Shown here: piece by piece, positions 32,808-42,400 of the stretch
Numbering within the stretch: position 1 is the stretch's first letter
Layout of the letters: the number at the start of each line of letters is the position of its first letter
NCBI GenBank assembly: GCA_027493955.1
Contig: JAOSJT010000001.1
Coordinates: forward strand, 2,963,131-3,027,130
Direction of reading: 5' to 3'
Source: Bacteroidia bacterium
Lineage (GTDB): Bacteria > Bacteroidota > Ignavibacteria > SZUA-365
Length of the DNA: 64,000 nucleotides
Notes under the pieces: generated by a model
Seen by the model: the letters and a program-made list of their open reading frames with translations, nothing else
Told to the model about the DNA's origin: nothing
Databases searched by the model: none
Program-made: the position numbers and the translations under genes

Positions 32808-32819
32808 GGTGTACCAAAC
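32808..32819 (+). other. attR core repeat
   Basis: GGTGTACCAAAC in direct orientation with attL. Left of it is the element's native recombinase tail (antisense); right of it is the body of a different, older recombinase remnant. Confidence 0.72.
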
Positions 32820-33003
32820 GGATGAACGGCGTTTTTCGAACGAGAAACGCCGTTTTTCTTTTTGTGGAAAAGTGAAGCGGAGGCAATAGAATCAAGGGGT
32901 TGACGGTATTCGATCACCAGTGCGCCCTCCTTCCAACACGAGTTGGAAAGTAGTGCTGTGTTGAAAGGTGAGCTTGAATTTCCGGCTGCTTTGCCTTCTG
33001 CGC
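32820..33003 (-). pseudogene. Remnant of an older serine recombinase 3' end
   Basis: On the minus strand this reads LLSNSCWKEGALVIEYRQPL, DSIASASLFHKKKNG and SKNAVHPF, aligning with the recombinase C-terminal region (LSNSVWRDGHLEVTYREPL) of the resident element. The frame breaks at the GGTACACC core, where it joins the newer element's tail one base out of phase. It seems to be the trace of an earlier integration at the same tRNA, separated from the tRNA by the younger insertion. No catalytic domain remains. Confidence 0.7.
32825..32863 (+). terminator. Hairpin with T-tract next to attR
   Basis: AACGGCGTTT (32825-32834) / AAACGCCGTT (32845-32854), followed by TTTCTTTTT. It is positioned relative to the core exactly like the tRNA terminator at 21929, but with unrelated stem sequence. 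Confidence 0.75.
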
Positions 33004-33014
33004 AGACGGGGCGG

Positions 33015-34856
33015 TCAATGCTGTACGATAACTTTGTGCACCGAAACAGCGGCGCCGGAACGCAGGACTGCGAAATATAGCCCGGACTGCAGACCCTTGA
33101 TACTGATCGCCACCCGATGCGAGCCCTGCCGCAGATCGCCGTCGTGTAGCAGTCCGACCTGGCGGCCGAGATAATCCATCAGCTCGAGCTGTACATAGCC
33201 GTCGTGCGACAGACGAAAGCGCATGGTCCCATCACTCGTGACCGGATGCGGTTGTATTGAAGTGATCTCGACCCTCTCCGGGAGAGCGGCTGGCGCATCG
33301 ACCGCGACAGGAGTACCGTACTCCACTCCGCACACGATGGCGTGGACAAGCGAATAATTCTTGCTCCCTCCGCCATAACCCCAGAAATGGTCTGAAAGCA
33401 AGCCAATACCTTCAAGCCACTCTCGGTGTGTAGAATGATCCGTAATGACATAATTGTGCAGTACGTAAAAGCGCGGGACGCCCCTGTCCGTTCGCGTCGA
33501 GGTGTCGGACACAAAGCCCGATGGCGTCATCGAACCCAGAGAGGCATCGCTCTGGATCAGGCACAGGTCGCCGTTCGCATTATATTGATACACTCCGCTT
33601 TCATCGCTTCGAAGCAATCCGCGCAGCGGTCCCCATCCGCTGAACCGGTAGTAGCGGCGGCCTGCGATCATTGTATCGGCGGTAATGGTCGAGGTAACGA
33701 GCTCATCGATATTCCGCTCATCCTCCTCGTGACGATACACATAGCGATTGCCGACGCACAACGGGAGATACTCTCTGCGTGTCGTGTCGCGGTTGTACAG
33801 CGTGTCGCGGAGCACGGCGCTGTTCAAGGTCAGAATGAAATCGTCCTCCTGCGCAAAGAGCTCGCCGAAGCGATCCGAAACGATGAATTGCATGTTCTTT
33901 CGTTTGATGTGATAGGCCTTCGTCGGCATGCCGAAGACTGTTGTGTCCAATGTACGGACGACGTCCCAGATCGTATTGTTCAGAAGCACTTCCTTACCCT
34001 TCGGTATATAGGCGGGATACATCTGCATGCGCTCACGACCATACAAGGTGATGAAGTTCGAAGCATCCACGAACATCTCATAATAATCATACGTGGATAT
34101 CCAAAACATCGGATGGTACTTTGCGTTGATACACCAGGTTTCCACTCTCGCGGTAGAACCGTGCGCACGCGACGCAACGATGAAGGCTTTCGAGTGGAGC
34201 ACTCTGTTTGATTGTTCGGGCGTCACCTTGTAGACAAGGATGTCGCCGGGCCCGTAGGGGAGCTGGAATTCCGCGGGCTGCACATCGAGAACAGGGTTCC
34301 GGTATCCGCCGGTGTGGAGAAGCAGATAGCGATAGGATCTATCCGTCATGGCATAAATCCCCAGACTGTCGGCCCAGGTGATGGTGCCCCGTGTTCCGTA
34401 TCTGACGGTTACGGTGCGCCGTATAACGCCGCCGTGCGCTATGCTTCCGGTATCGATAAGCTCCCCGTCCCGCAGTGCTTCATGCCGGCGAACGACGGCG
34501 GGGATCAGCAAACGATCAACCAGCATTCCGTTTGCGGTGTCCCGCAGTGAATGCAACCCGTCGCTGTCGTTACGGTACCACCCATCCGCCGTGATGGTCC
34601 GGCCGGGTATATACATGCGATACCAGATGTGACCGTAGAGCATTCTGCTTTCGCCGATCCGCATCGTTTTTCTGTCATCCGGGTCTTCGGCATACTCGTA
34701 CTCGCGCAGCGTATCCAGCGGAATGTACATCCGTATCGTGTCGGCGTCGCTATCAGAGGATGTGCGCACGGGAGAATGGGATTGCGCGAACAGCAATTGC
34801 GCCCATGCCAGCATGAGCACCGCCGCGCACAAGACGAACCGTGTGATCGTCAACAT
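33015..34856 (-). CDS. T9SS cargo protein of unknown function
   Basis: The open frame continues to 35141, but the ATG at 34856 gives a proper signal peptide (MLTITRFVLCAAVLMLAWAQ... FAQ) and 613 residues. The body has repeated short beta segments with conserved aromatic residues (MYIPLDTLREYEY; HIWYRMYIPGRT; VCGVEYG) and no domain I can name. The last ~80 residues (ITSIQPHPVTSDGTMRF... YLGRQVGLLHDGDLRQGSH... LQSGLYFAVLRSG) form a divergent T9SS sorting domain, so surface export is likely. It lies just beyond the integrative element and is probably part of the original chromosome. The 5' neighbour is a response regulator gene 233 bp away. Confidence 0.78.
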   Translation of the reverse strand: MLTITRFVLCAAVLMLAWAQLLFAQSHSPVRTSSDSDADTIRMYIPLDTLREYEYAEDPDDRKTMRIGESRMLYGHIWYRMYIPGRTITADGWYRNDSDGLHSLRDTANGMLVDRLLIPAVVRRHEALRDGELIDTGSIAHGGVIRRTVTVRYGTRGTITWADSLGIYAMTDRSYRYLLLHTGGYRNPVLDVQPAEFQLPYGPGDILVYKVTPEQSNRVLHSKAFIVASRAHGSTARVETWCINAKYHPMFWISTYDYYEMFVDASNFITLYGRERMQMYPAYIPKGKEVLLNNTIWDVVRTLDTTVFGMPTKAYHIKRKNMQFIVSDRFGELFAQEDDFILTLNSAVLRDTLYNRDTTRREYLPLCVGNRYVYRHEEDERNIDELVTSTITADTMIAGRRYYRFSGWGPLRGLLRSDESGVYQYNANGDLCLIQSDASLGSMTPSGFVSDTSTRTDRGVPRFYVLHNYVITDHSTHREWLEGIGLLSDHFWGYGGGSKNYSLVHAIVCGVEYGTPVAVDAPAALPERVEITSIQPHPVTSDGTMRFRLSHDGYVQLELMDYLGRQVGLLHDGDLRQGSHRVAISIKGLQSGLYFAVLRSGAAVSVHKVIVQH

Positions 34857-35088
34857 CGACACCTCGTCGACAGGGAAATTGGGAGAAACAGGCAGAGATC
34901 TGGTACAACGTGAAATGTACTCCCGCTTGCCGGGAAAGTCAATGCGTGATGAATGGTCCGGATTCACCAGCATTGATCTCAGGGAGAATGCCGGTTTTCG
35001 TTTTGCGGCAAGCGCGCCGGATGTGTGGTGCAGGTGAGCGTTGAGGAACTCAATTGCCGGTTGCGCCCCCGGGCGCACTCCAGCGGTG

Positions 35089-35736
35089 TTACGCAATATC
35101 CAGCAACGACTTGTTCTCCAGAGCATACCGCAGGAGCGCATAGCTGCCCGACAGATTGAGTTTATTGCAGATCCGTTCGCGGTGATGCTCGATGGTCCGC
35201 GGACTCAGATGCAGTTCTTCCGCGATCTGATTGGTGGTACGCGAGGAGGCGATAAGGCCAAAGACTTTCCGCTCGGAGGGCGTCAGTTCGCTGAGCGGAT
35301 GCTGGGGCGTCGATTTCTGTCCGCGCATCACGTATTTGTTCAGCGCCGGACTGATGTAGTATTCGCCGCTCAGCACCGCTTCTATTCCCCGGATGACGTC
35401 CTCTCCTGCGCTGTCCTTGAGCATGTAGCCCATTACGCCGAGGTCCATTGCGCGGTTGAAGATCGACTCCTGATTGTACATGGTCAGAATAAGGATCAGC
35501 ACCCCGATGCCTTCATCGCGGATTGCCCTGGCTACCTCGAGCCCGCTTTTCTTCGGCATCTCGATATCGAGGATCAACACATCCGGTACGTTGATACGCA
35601 GGCAGCGGAGGACTTCTTCGCCGTCGCCAGCCTCACCAGCGATGACGAATCGATCGTGCTGTTCGAGTATATCGCGCAGTCCATCCCGCACGATGGGATG
35701 GTCGTCGGCGAGAAAGATAGAGATCGGGGATTTCAT
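35089..35736 (-). CDS. NarL/FixJ-family response regulator
   Basis: The ATG at 35736 gives 215 residues starting directly at the receiver domain (MKSPISIFLADDHPIVRDGL; acidic pair DD at 11-12, phosphoacceptor Asp in VLILDIEMP near residue 56, Lys in MLKDSAGE near 106). A C-terminal LuxR-type helix-turn-helix follows (LTPSERKVFGLIASSRTTNQIAEELHLSPRTIEHHRERI in consecutive blocks). It probably receives phosphate from the TPR histidine kinase encoded 79 bp upstream and activates transcription. Target genes are unknown. Confidence 0.93.
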   Translation of the reverse strand: MKSPISIFLADDHPIVRDGLRDILEQHDRFVIAGEAGDGEEVLRCLRINVPDVLILDIEMPKKSGLEVARAIRDEGIGVLILILTMYNQESIFNRAMDLGVMGYMLKDSAGEDVIRGIEAVLSGEYYISPALNKYVMRGQKSTPQHPLSELTPSERKVFGLIASSRTTNQIAEELHLSPRTIEHHRERICNKLNLSGSYALLRYALENKSLLDIA

Positions 35737-35815
35737 GGCGGCCTGGACGCTGGAGGTTGAATATTGAATGCTGAAAAAACTACTGTCGTGAACGTGTTGT
35801 GGCATCGAAGACCAG

Positions 35816-38800
35816 TCAGGATAGTTCACCTTCTGCGAATGTTGCCGGCGTGCTGCTCAGGGGAATGTCGATCAGGACGGACGTTCCCCTGCCGGGGGCT
35901 GATTCTATGGTGCACGATCCGCCGATGATTTCCGCCCGCTCGCGGATGCCGTTGAGCCCGAGACTGCGATGCGAGCGGCCGGGGCCTCGCGTGTCGAACC
36001 CGATGCCGTCGTCGCGTATGGTGACGATGAGCCGATCCGCCTCGCGTCTGACGCGAAGCTCGCAGGACTGAGCCTGCGCATGTCGGAGGACGTTGCCCAC
36101 CGCTTCCTGGACGATGCGGAACATATGAATCTCATCCGTCTTGCCGAGCAGCCCGTCGATATCATCCACATGCAGATCGAGACGGATGTTTGTGGGCTGA
36201 AACACTTCTTCGGTGGTCTCGCGCAGGGTTTCGCTGAGTCCAACGCGCTCGAGCTGAATCGGGCGGAGATTGTACGCGATGGCGCGGATATCGTCGAGCA
36301 TGCTCGCGGAGATGGTTGTGGCTTTGGACAACGGGCGGCGAAGCTGTTCGGGCAGCGTCGTATCGTTCAGGGCGCGGTGCAGATTACTCTTGATGACCAT
36401 GGCCTCCTGCCCCACGCTGTCGTGAAGTTCGGAAGCGATGCGCTTGCGTTCGAGCTCCTGTGCGTCGATCAATTGCCGGGCGAATTCGAGCTGGATTTCT
36501 TTCTGGCGGCGGTCGTGTTCCGCTTGCAGCCGCAGCGCCTCCGCCTCCGCCGCCTGCGCCTGATACTCAGCAGCCTTCGCCTGAAATTCGGCCGCGGCAG
36601 CGCGCAGTTCGGAGGCCTTGCGTTTTTGCCTCGCCTGCTTGTAGCCCAGCAGACCGACTACTAACAGCAGAGTCAGTCCGCCAATCATACCGCCGGTGAA
36701 CTGCTCCTGCCTGCTGAGTATCGATGCCTTGAGCTGGTTGTCGGTGCGGAGCAGCGTCGCTTCCCGCTGCTTCCGCTCGTACTGCTCTTTCTGATAGGCG
36801 AGGTCGAGCTCGTGAATATCCTTCTCCTGTTCGAGAAGCTGAATCTGCTGCAGGCGTTGCGAGGCTTCAAGTTGCTGACGCCGTATGGCCTCCTGCTGCA
36901 GGCGCAACGACGACTGCTGACGGAGGAGTTCCAGACCGGAAATCGATTTATCCTTTTCGAGGAGAGCGATGCGTTGCTCGCGCTGCGCCGTCTCATATGC
37001 GATGTTCAGCTCGTGCAGCCGCAGCAGGTTTGCGCGGTTGAGCACCGTATCCTTCGCTGTCGCGAATTGCTTATAGTGGGAGAAGGCGCGAGCCGTGTCG
37101 CCGCGTCTCTCGTACAGGCTGCTGAGCGCCCGGTGCGCATCGCGCTCCCTGTCTGCGAATCCGTTCTTCCGTGCAAGTGTGCAGCCACGTTCGAGGAACA
37201 GCGCCGCTGCGTCATAATCGCCCTGGCCAAGATATATCTGCCCCTCCTCGATCAGGTCATTACTGACGGCTCGATCGCCGCGACCCTCGCGAAGACGGAG
37301 ACTGTTGCTGAACGCATCACGCGATTTCTCTGCCTCCCCGATGGATCGGTACAGCGCCCCAAGCTTACTCCATACCCTGGCCCGGGCGAGTCGGTCATCC
37401 GTCTGTTCACTGATCCGCATCGCGCGGCGAAACATCTCCAGCGCACGGTCGGAAGCGCCGTCCGCCTGCAGGCATTCGCCGGCGAGCAGCGCTGCGTTCA
37501 TGATCTCGATTTTGTCGCCGGTTTCTTCGTGCAGTGCGATAGCGCGCATTGCATAAGACAACGCTTTTCCGATCTCGCCGGCTGCGAGGAGCGGTGCCGT
37601 CATGCGCTGATACGCTTGTGCCTGGAGATCTTTCCGTCCGATGCGTTCGGCGATTGCGCTGCCCTTGAGAAAGCACTCCAGCGCCCTGTCCATCGCTCCG
37701 AGACCGTGGTGGACCATCCCGATGCGCAGCCAGCTTGCAGCGACGTTGTCCTGTTCATCGACCTCATTGAAAAGACGGAGCGCATGCTCGTTGGCCTCGA
37801 GCGACAACGTATATTCTTCCCTGCTGCGGTACAATTCGCCGATATTCGCCAGGCTCTGTGCTATCCCTGCTTTGTCGTCGAGAGACTCGCGAATGCGCAG
37901 CGCAGTAGTGTAGTATTCCAGCGCCTTGTCGGAATTCCGTTGAGTTTTTTCGAGCGACCCGAGATTGTTGAGCGCACCGGCCATCTGGTACTTGTCGCCC
38001 AGCTCCTTCCACATAGAGTAGCTCTCATCGTAGCACCGTCGCGCATCGACGTAGTCGCCGCGCAGTTCCTGCACGAGGCCGAGATTTTCCATCGCCGAGG
38101 CGATGCCGTTTTTATTCCCGATGTCCTGATAGATGTCGAGCGATTCTCTGAAATAGAGCGCCGCGCTGTCGTACATTGCGCGGGTACGGAACACATTGCC
38201 GATGTTGTTCAGCGCCATGGCGATGCCGGACGGCTGCTGAATCTTTCGATAGGATTCCAGGCTGCGAGTGTAGAGCCGCAAGGCCGCAACGAGGTTACCG
38301 CGCCTGACTTCCACGTTGGCGATTGCATTCTCAACGCCAGCGATTTCCGCGGGAGCCTGGAGTTCTTTGGTGATGGTGAGCGCCTGCTCGAGGAAACGCA
38401 TCGCATCTCCATAACGTCCCTGGGACTCATGGATCGAGGCAATATTTTTCAGGACGGTGGGGAGTCCCCGTCGGAAATTGGTCTCCGTCCACAGCGCCAG
38501 CGCACGGTTGAGGCAGCTCAGCGCCGTATCGAGCCGGCCCAGCCGCATAAGCGTGGTGCCGACGTTATTCGCCGACATGGCGATGGCCTGTTTGTCGCCG
38601 AGCGATTCGCGGATGCGCAGTCCCCGGGAGAAGTAGTCAAGCGAACGCTCTGTGCCGCCTTTCTTCCCGTGTATGTCCCCGGCCATGTTCAGCGCAACCG
38701 CTATCCTCTTCTGATTGCCAAGTTCTTCCTGTATCTTCCGGAATTTTTCCAGATGTTCCAGCGCCTCGTCGTAGCGGCCGGCGTTCAGCGAGAGTCGGCA

Positions 38801-39058
38801 TCGCTGATATTCGCACTCGGCGATCCACTCTTTCAAACCGAGCTTTTTCGCCATTTTCGCCGCCTGATCGAGATAAGGCAGTGCATCCTTCGTGCTGACA
38901 AGACTGGTGTAAGCAGAGAGATTGACCAGGACCTCCACCTTCGTCTTGTCGTCCTTCTTGAGCCCTGCGAGAACGCGCTTCAGACTGTCGATATGCGCGG
39001 GCTGAGCGAATGCGGGGATGGAGGCCAACAGCAACGCGAAGAGCAGCACGACGGGCAT
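35816..39058 (-). CDS. TPR-repeat sensor histidine kinase (HisKA_3/NarX-DesK type)
   Basis: The frame is open to 39463, but the ATG at 39058 starts a signal peptide (MPVVLLFALLLASIPAFAQ), giving 1080 residues. About 600 residues of tetratricopeptide repeats follow, with recurring ALNNIGNVF, DKALEYYTTALRIRE-type units (Tetratricopeptide_12-like), which should lie in the periplasm. A coiled coil, a transmembrane helix (about 786-803), a second coiled coil, the HisKA_3 dimerisation box ERKRIASELHDSVGQE (His about 879) and a HATPase domain (EAVGNVLRHAQA; DDGIGFDTRG; GLNGIRERAEIIGG) complete the protein. The repeats probably sense a protein ligand. Partner: the regulator at 35089-35736. Confidence 0.92.
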   Translation of the reverse strand: MPVVLLFALLLASIPAFAQPAHIDSLKRVLAGLKKDDKTKVEVLVNLSAYTSLVSTKDALPYLDQAAKMAKKLGLKEWIAECEYQRCRLSLNAGRYDEALEHLEKFRKIQEELGNQKRIAVALNMAGDIHGKKGGTERSLDYFSRGLRIRESLGDKQAIAMSANNVGTTLMRLGRLDTALSCLNRALALWTETNFRRGLPTVLKNIASIHESQGRYGDAMRFLEQALTITKELQAPAEIAGVENAIANVEVRRGNLVAALRLYTRSLESYRKIQQPSGIAMALNNIGNVFRTRAMYDSAALYFRESLDIYQDIGNKNGIASAMENLGLVQELRGDYVDARRCYDESYSMWKELGDKYQMAGALNNLGSLEKTQRNSDKALEYYTTALRIRESLDDKAGIAQSLANIGELYRSREEYTLSLEANEHALRLFNEVDEQDNVAASWLRIGMVHHGLGAMDRALECFLKGSAIAERIGRKDLQAQAYQRMTAPLLAAGEIGKALSYAMRAIALHEETGDKIEIMNAALLAGECLQADGASDRALEMFRRAMRISEQTDDRLARARVWSKLGALYRSIGEAEKSRDAFSNSLRLREGRGDRAVSNDLIEEGQIYLGQGDYDAAALFLERGCTLARKNGFADRERDAHRALSSLYERRGDTARAFSHYKQFATAKDTVLNRANLLRLHELNIAYETAQREQRIALLEKDKSISGLELLRQQSSLRLQQEAIRRQQLEASQRLQQIQLLEQEKDIHELDLAYQKEQYERKQREATLLRTDNQLKASILSRQEQFTGGMIGGLTLLLVVGLLGYKQARQKRKASELRAAAAEFQAKAAEYQAQAAEAEALRLQAEHDRRQKEIQLEFARQLIDAQELERKRIASELHDSVGQEAMVIKSNLHRALNDTTLPEQLRRPLSKATTISASMLDDIRAIAYNLRPIQLERVGLSETLRETTEEVFQPTNIRLDLHVDDIDGLLGKTDEIHMFRIVQEAVGNVLRHAQAQSCELRVRREADRLIVTIRDDGIGFDTRGPGRSHRSLGLNGIRERAEIIGGSCTIESAPGRGTSVLIDIPLSSTPATFAEGELS

Positions 39059-39449
39059 GGCTGCGCGGAAAGTGAGTGACAAGAAACCTGGCGAAGGGTG
39101 CAGGACGGGGTGCACGAGACAGGATGCGTCCGCTGCCGGCTTGCACGTCTGCACACACCTCCGGTCCGCGGTGGACGCGTATGCCGCGCATTGAGGAATG
39201 ACGGGTTCTACGCACGGAGGACAGGAGATGGATCGGACACAAGTCTCGGGGTATCGGGAGGTGGCACTCATTGCAGCTCCATCAGCTCTATGGATAGTGC
39301 AGGCTCTATTGTGCGAAGGGTATTTCGGATTCATGGTATCCATATTCGAAACTGCGGGAAGATGTACTATTCTACTGCATTTTTCCACGTAATTCGGTCC
39401 TGTATATGCATGATACTCGACACATTGTTTTTCGGACGCGTGCCTGTCT
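39059..39449. other. 391-bp spacer without a gene
   Basis: Leader region of the TPR kinase. Short open frames on both strands have no ribosome-binding site. I found no clear promoter, hairpin or repeat. Confidence 0.5.
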
Positions 39450-42400
39450 TTACCTAACGACACTCAGCCTTTTCACCTTCACCAATCCGGCCGACTCAAG
39501 CCGTACCATATACATTCCTGCAGGTAATGCCGCCGCGTCGAACACGACTGAGTGCATACCGCCCTGGCGTATACCATCCTCCACCACCGCCACTTCGCGG
39601 CCGAGTGCATCATGGATGGTCAGGCGGACGTACGCTTCGGCGGCAAGCGAGTAGGTGAAGATCGTTGCGGACGCTCCGGCTTCGCCGTTGTATACGGGAT
39701 TCGGATAATTCTGCGCCAGAGAAAATGCCGGATCCGACGACTGCAGCACGGTCACTTCGTGACTCACCGTCTCGGTGCCGTCCGTGTCGATCTGGCGGAG
39801 ACGGTAGGCCAGCGGTGTCCCGGCCGGGATACCGGTCTCGATCGCATCGCTGAATGCGTATTCCTGCCCGGCCATGGTCGTGCCGCTTCCCGGGACGAAA
39901 CCACGGGACCGCCATGGCCCGGATCCGACCCGCCGCTCGACGATGAATCCCGCGTTGTTCGTCTCCGACGCCGTGCTCCACGTAACTATCGCCGCACCGG
40001 CCTCGAGCCGCGCCGAGAAGGAAAGCAGTTCCACCGGCAGATTCGCCGCGCTGTCGGCAATTGCGAAGGGCGAGAAAGCCGTCACACCGTACACGGTACG
40101 GGTGTACGGATTGCTGCCTGCCGTTGGCCCAGGCGGCTGCAGCGCGTACCAGGTGCTGCCGTTGAAGCGGTGGATCATACTCCCGGTTCGCAGAAAAGCC
40201 GGCAGTTCGTCGTTGAGGTACCATTGAAGCGTGATCGTCGCGTCGCTACCGCCGGGATTCCCCTCCTCGATCACCCAGGTGCGTCCGACCGCATGCGAGG
40301 TGAGGACGGTTCCCGAGAGACCCGCAAGCCGCAAATCTGCAACGGCGCGCACGCGGAACGCGTCCGCTGTGCCGGCGTTCGTGAGCGACACGGGAGTGTA
40401 GCTCACATGCGACGCTCCGACGGGAAAGAGCACAGCGCCTGTCCGTGCTCCCGTGCCGATGCCGTCGATAACGAGCGAACCCGTGTCCGATGTCACGATA
40501 TGCGAGGTAAAGCTTCCGCCGGAGATCGCGGCTGTCGGTCCGAGACGAATCTCTCCCGCTCCCGCATCGATATTGCCGCTGCTGAGGATGAGCGCATCGG
40601 TGATTCCGAGCTGACCGCCCACGAGCGTGCCATTGGTGTTGTTCATCTCGAGGGCGGAGAGCGTCACGCTTGGAATGGAAATCGGGGTCTGTCCGCTTCC
40701 GGCGATCACGACTGTATCTCCCGAACCCGGTGTGGCACACGGATGATTCCAATTCCCGGGAGTACTCCATTCACGTGACACTGCGCCGGTCCAGACCAGG
40801 TGCGTCGTATCGGCGGAGTAAAGCACAAGCTGCGTTGCCACCGAGGTGTCTTTGCAGGCTGCAGGAGATGTGAGTATCACGCGATACAATCCCGGTAAGG
40901 CCGCCATGTAGGTGGCGTTGATTGCGCCACCGATTGCATTGCCGTCCCTGAGCCATTGATATGTATATCCCGATCCTCCGGAGGAAGTGAGTGCTATAGA
41001 GGTACTGGGGCAGAGAGGTACAGCCCCTGCCGGTGTGATACTGGCACTGGGCCTGGGACCGATGGTGAGATCCGAGCCATTGTCGGTACCGGTCCAGGGA
41101 AGGATTGAGGCTACGACGCGGATGCGGTAACGGGTACCGAGTACAGCATTCACAGGTAACAAGCAATTGATGCTTCCGGATTGCGTCCCTGCTAGGGTGC
41201 CGATAGCAACAGGCGTCGAGAAAGACCCTGTCGCATCCGAAAGTTGTGCGGTGAAATTATTCCCCGAATTGAATACTCCTGTTGCGGTGAAGCTGACCTG
41301 CAGCATGGAACCGGCACAGAATATCGAGGGATTGACTGCAGCGGTCTGGAGAGCCATTATGTTGTTGGTAAAATGACCGTACTGATTGAACGATGCAATA
41401 AAGGCGTTGTTAACCGGCGAGATGTAGATAGGATTAAATAAGGGCAACCCTGGTCCGGCGTTACCGACAACAGTTACCGCACCACCGGATCCGACTGTAC
41501 AAGAGTATCCATAGTCGCCCCCCGTCCCCCCATAATACGTTGACCAGAGGCATCCACCGCCAGGGCTGAAAGCTGTAATGACCACATCAGGACCACCTGC
41601 ATTCGAGGCTTGAAACGCATTCATCGTGGGGTAATTTGCGCTACTTGCCCATCCGGCCACATATAATGAACCGCCGCTGTCGCAGTCAATACCGAGCATC
41701 GAATCCGTATTCGAACCGCCCAAGAATGTCGACCACATCAGGGTGCCAGTGCTGGAGAACTTCACAACGAATCCGTCGTCCTGTCCTCCGCCATATACAC
41801 TTTGAAATGCTCCATACACCGGGAAATTCACATTGCTCGTCTGGCCGGCGATAGACACATTGCCGCTCCCATCCACGGTCATGTCGCGCAGTATTTCGTA
41901 TGCGCTCCCGGAACCTCCGAAATAGGTGGACCAAAGAAGTTGTCTCCCCGGACTGAACTTAGACAACGCCAGATCGCCGCTCCCCGCACGTGTGGCCTGA
42001 AACGGGTTGAGCACAGGGAAATTATTACTTTCTGTTCCGGAGGCAACGTAGATTGAATTATCGAAACCGAAGGCGGCGAAACAGCCGTCGTCATCGGAGC
42101 CACCAAAGTATGTGGCCCAGCTTACTTGCCCAGTACTTGAAAACACCACGATGAATCCGTCGCTGGGGCCACTGAGATTCGATTGAAAGGGATTAGAGGT
42201 CGCCATATTCGAACTCTGTGTGACGAAACCCAGAACAATACTGCCGTTAGAAGCACAATCAGGGAACGCGAGTTGTTCGGAACCTGAACCACCAACGTAC
42301 GTCGCCCAATTTCGGAGTCCGCTGGGGGTCAATAGAACGAGCACGCAATCCTTCTGACCGCCAAACGTCGTCTGATACGCTCCGGTGCTTACCGGGAAGT

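Larger units (their letters stand above)
21912..32819. mobile_element. Integrative element in tRNA-Glu: serine recombinase, restriction-modification, DsrE pair, Pol A-like protein, large inverted repeats
   Basis: The limits are the 12-bp direct repeats GGTGTACCAAAC at 21912-21923 (tRNA 3' end) and 32808-32819. Between them lie a complete large serine recombinase, a type II restriction-modification pair, a recombinase fragment, two copies of a four-gene small-protein module, two DsrE-family genes and a polymerase-like gene. Joining the two ends reconnects the recombinase body (21912 side) with the tail encoded just inside 32808. That tail is the same one found intact at the internal copy (26405-26539), so the right-hand repeat must be attR. 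The circular form of about 10.9 kb would hold two inverted copies of a ~2.79-kb module: 25544-28334, and 30890-32819 joined to 21912-22784. No relaxase or transposase is present. Confidence 0.8.
30890..32819 (-). repeat. Inverted-repeat copy 2, part b (1,930 bp)
   Basis: Inverse of 26405-28334. The outer end is the attR core at 32808-32819; the inner end frays from about 30922 and stops at about 30890, just upstream of the polymerase-like gene. All module genes and palindromes of the left copy are present. Confidence 0.85.

Noticed and set aside
26405-32819. Transposon or linear plasmid with 1.9-kb terminal inverted repeats
   Set aside because: No transposase and no target duplication. The outer repeat ends coincide with the recombinase attachment core, and the left end continues in frame into the recombinase gene. 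The direct repeats at 21912 and 32808 explain the ends better as attL/attR of one larger element.
25544-32819. Inverted repeats as assembly fold-back artefacts
   Set aside because: The copies differ by a substitution at 27579, fray with several differences at 28302-28334, and the first and second parts have different partners, exactly as expected for a split circular repeat. It cannot be fully excluded without reads.
36812-39079. 755-residue frame antisense to the TPR kinase
   Set aside because: It is a shadow of the kinase frame in GC-rich sequence; no start signal, domain or signal peptide. The same applies to long antisense frames at 995-2194, 6937-8322 and 9057-10985.
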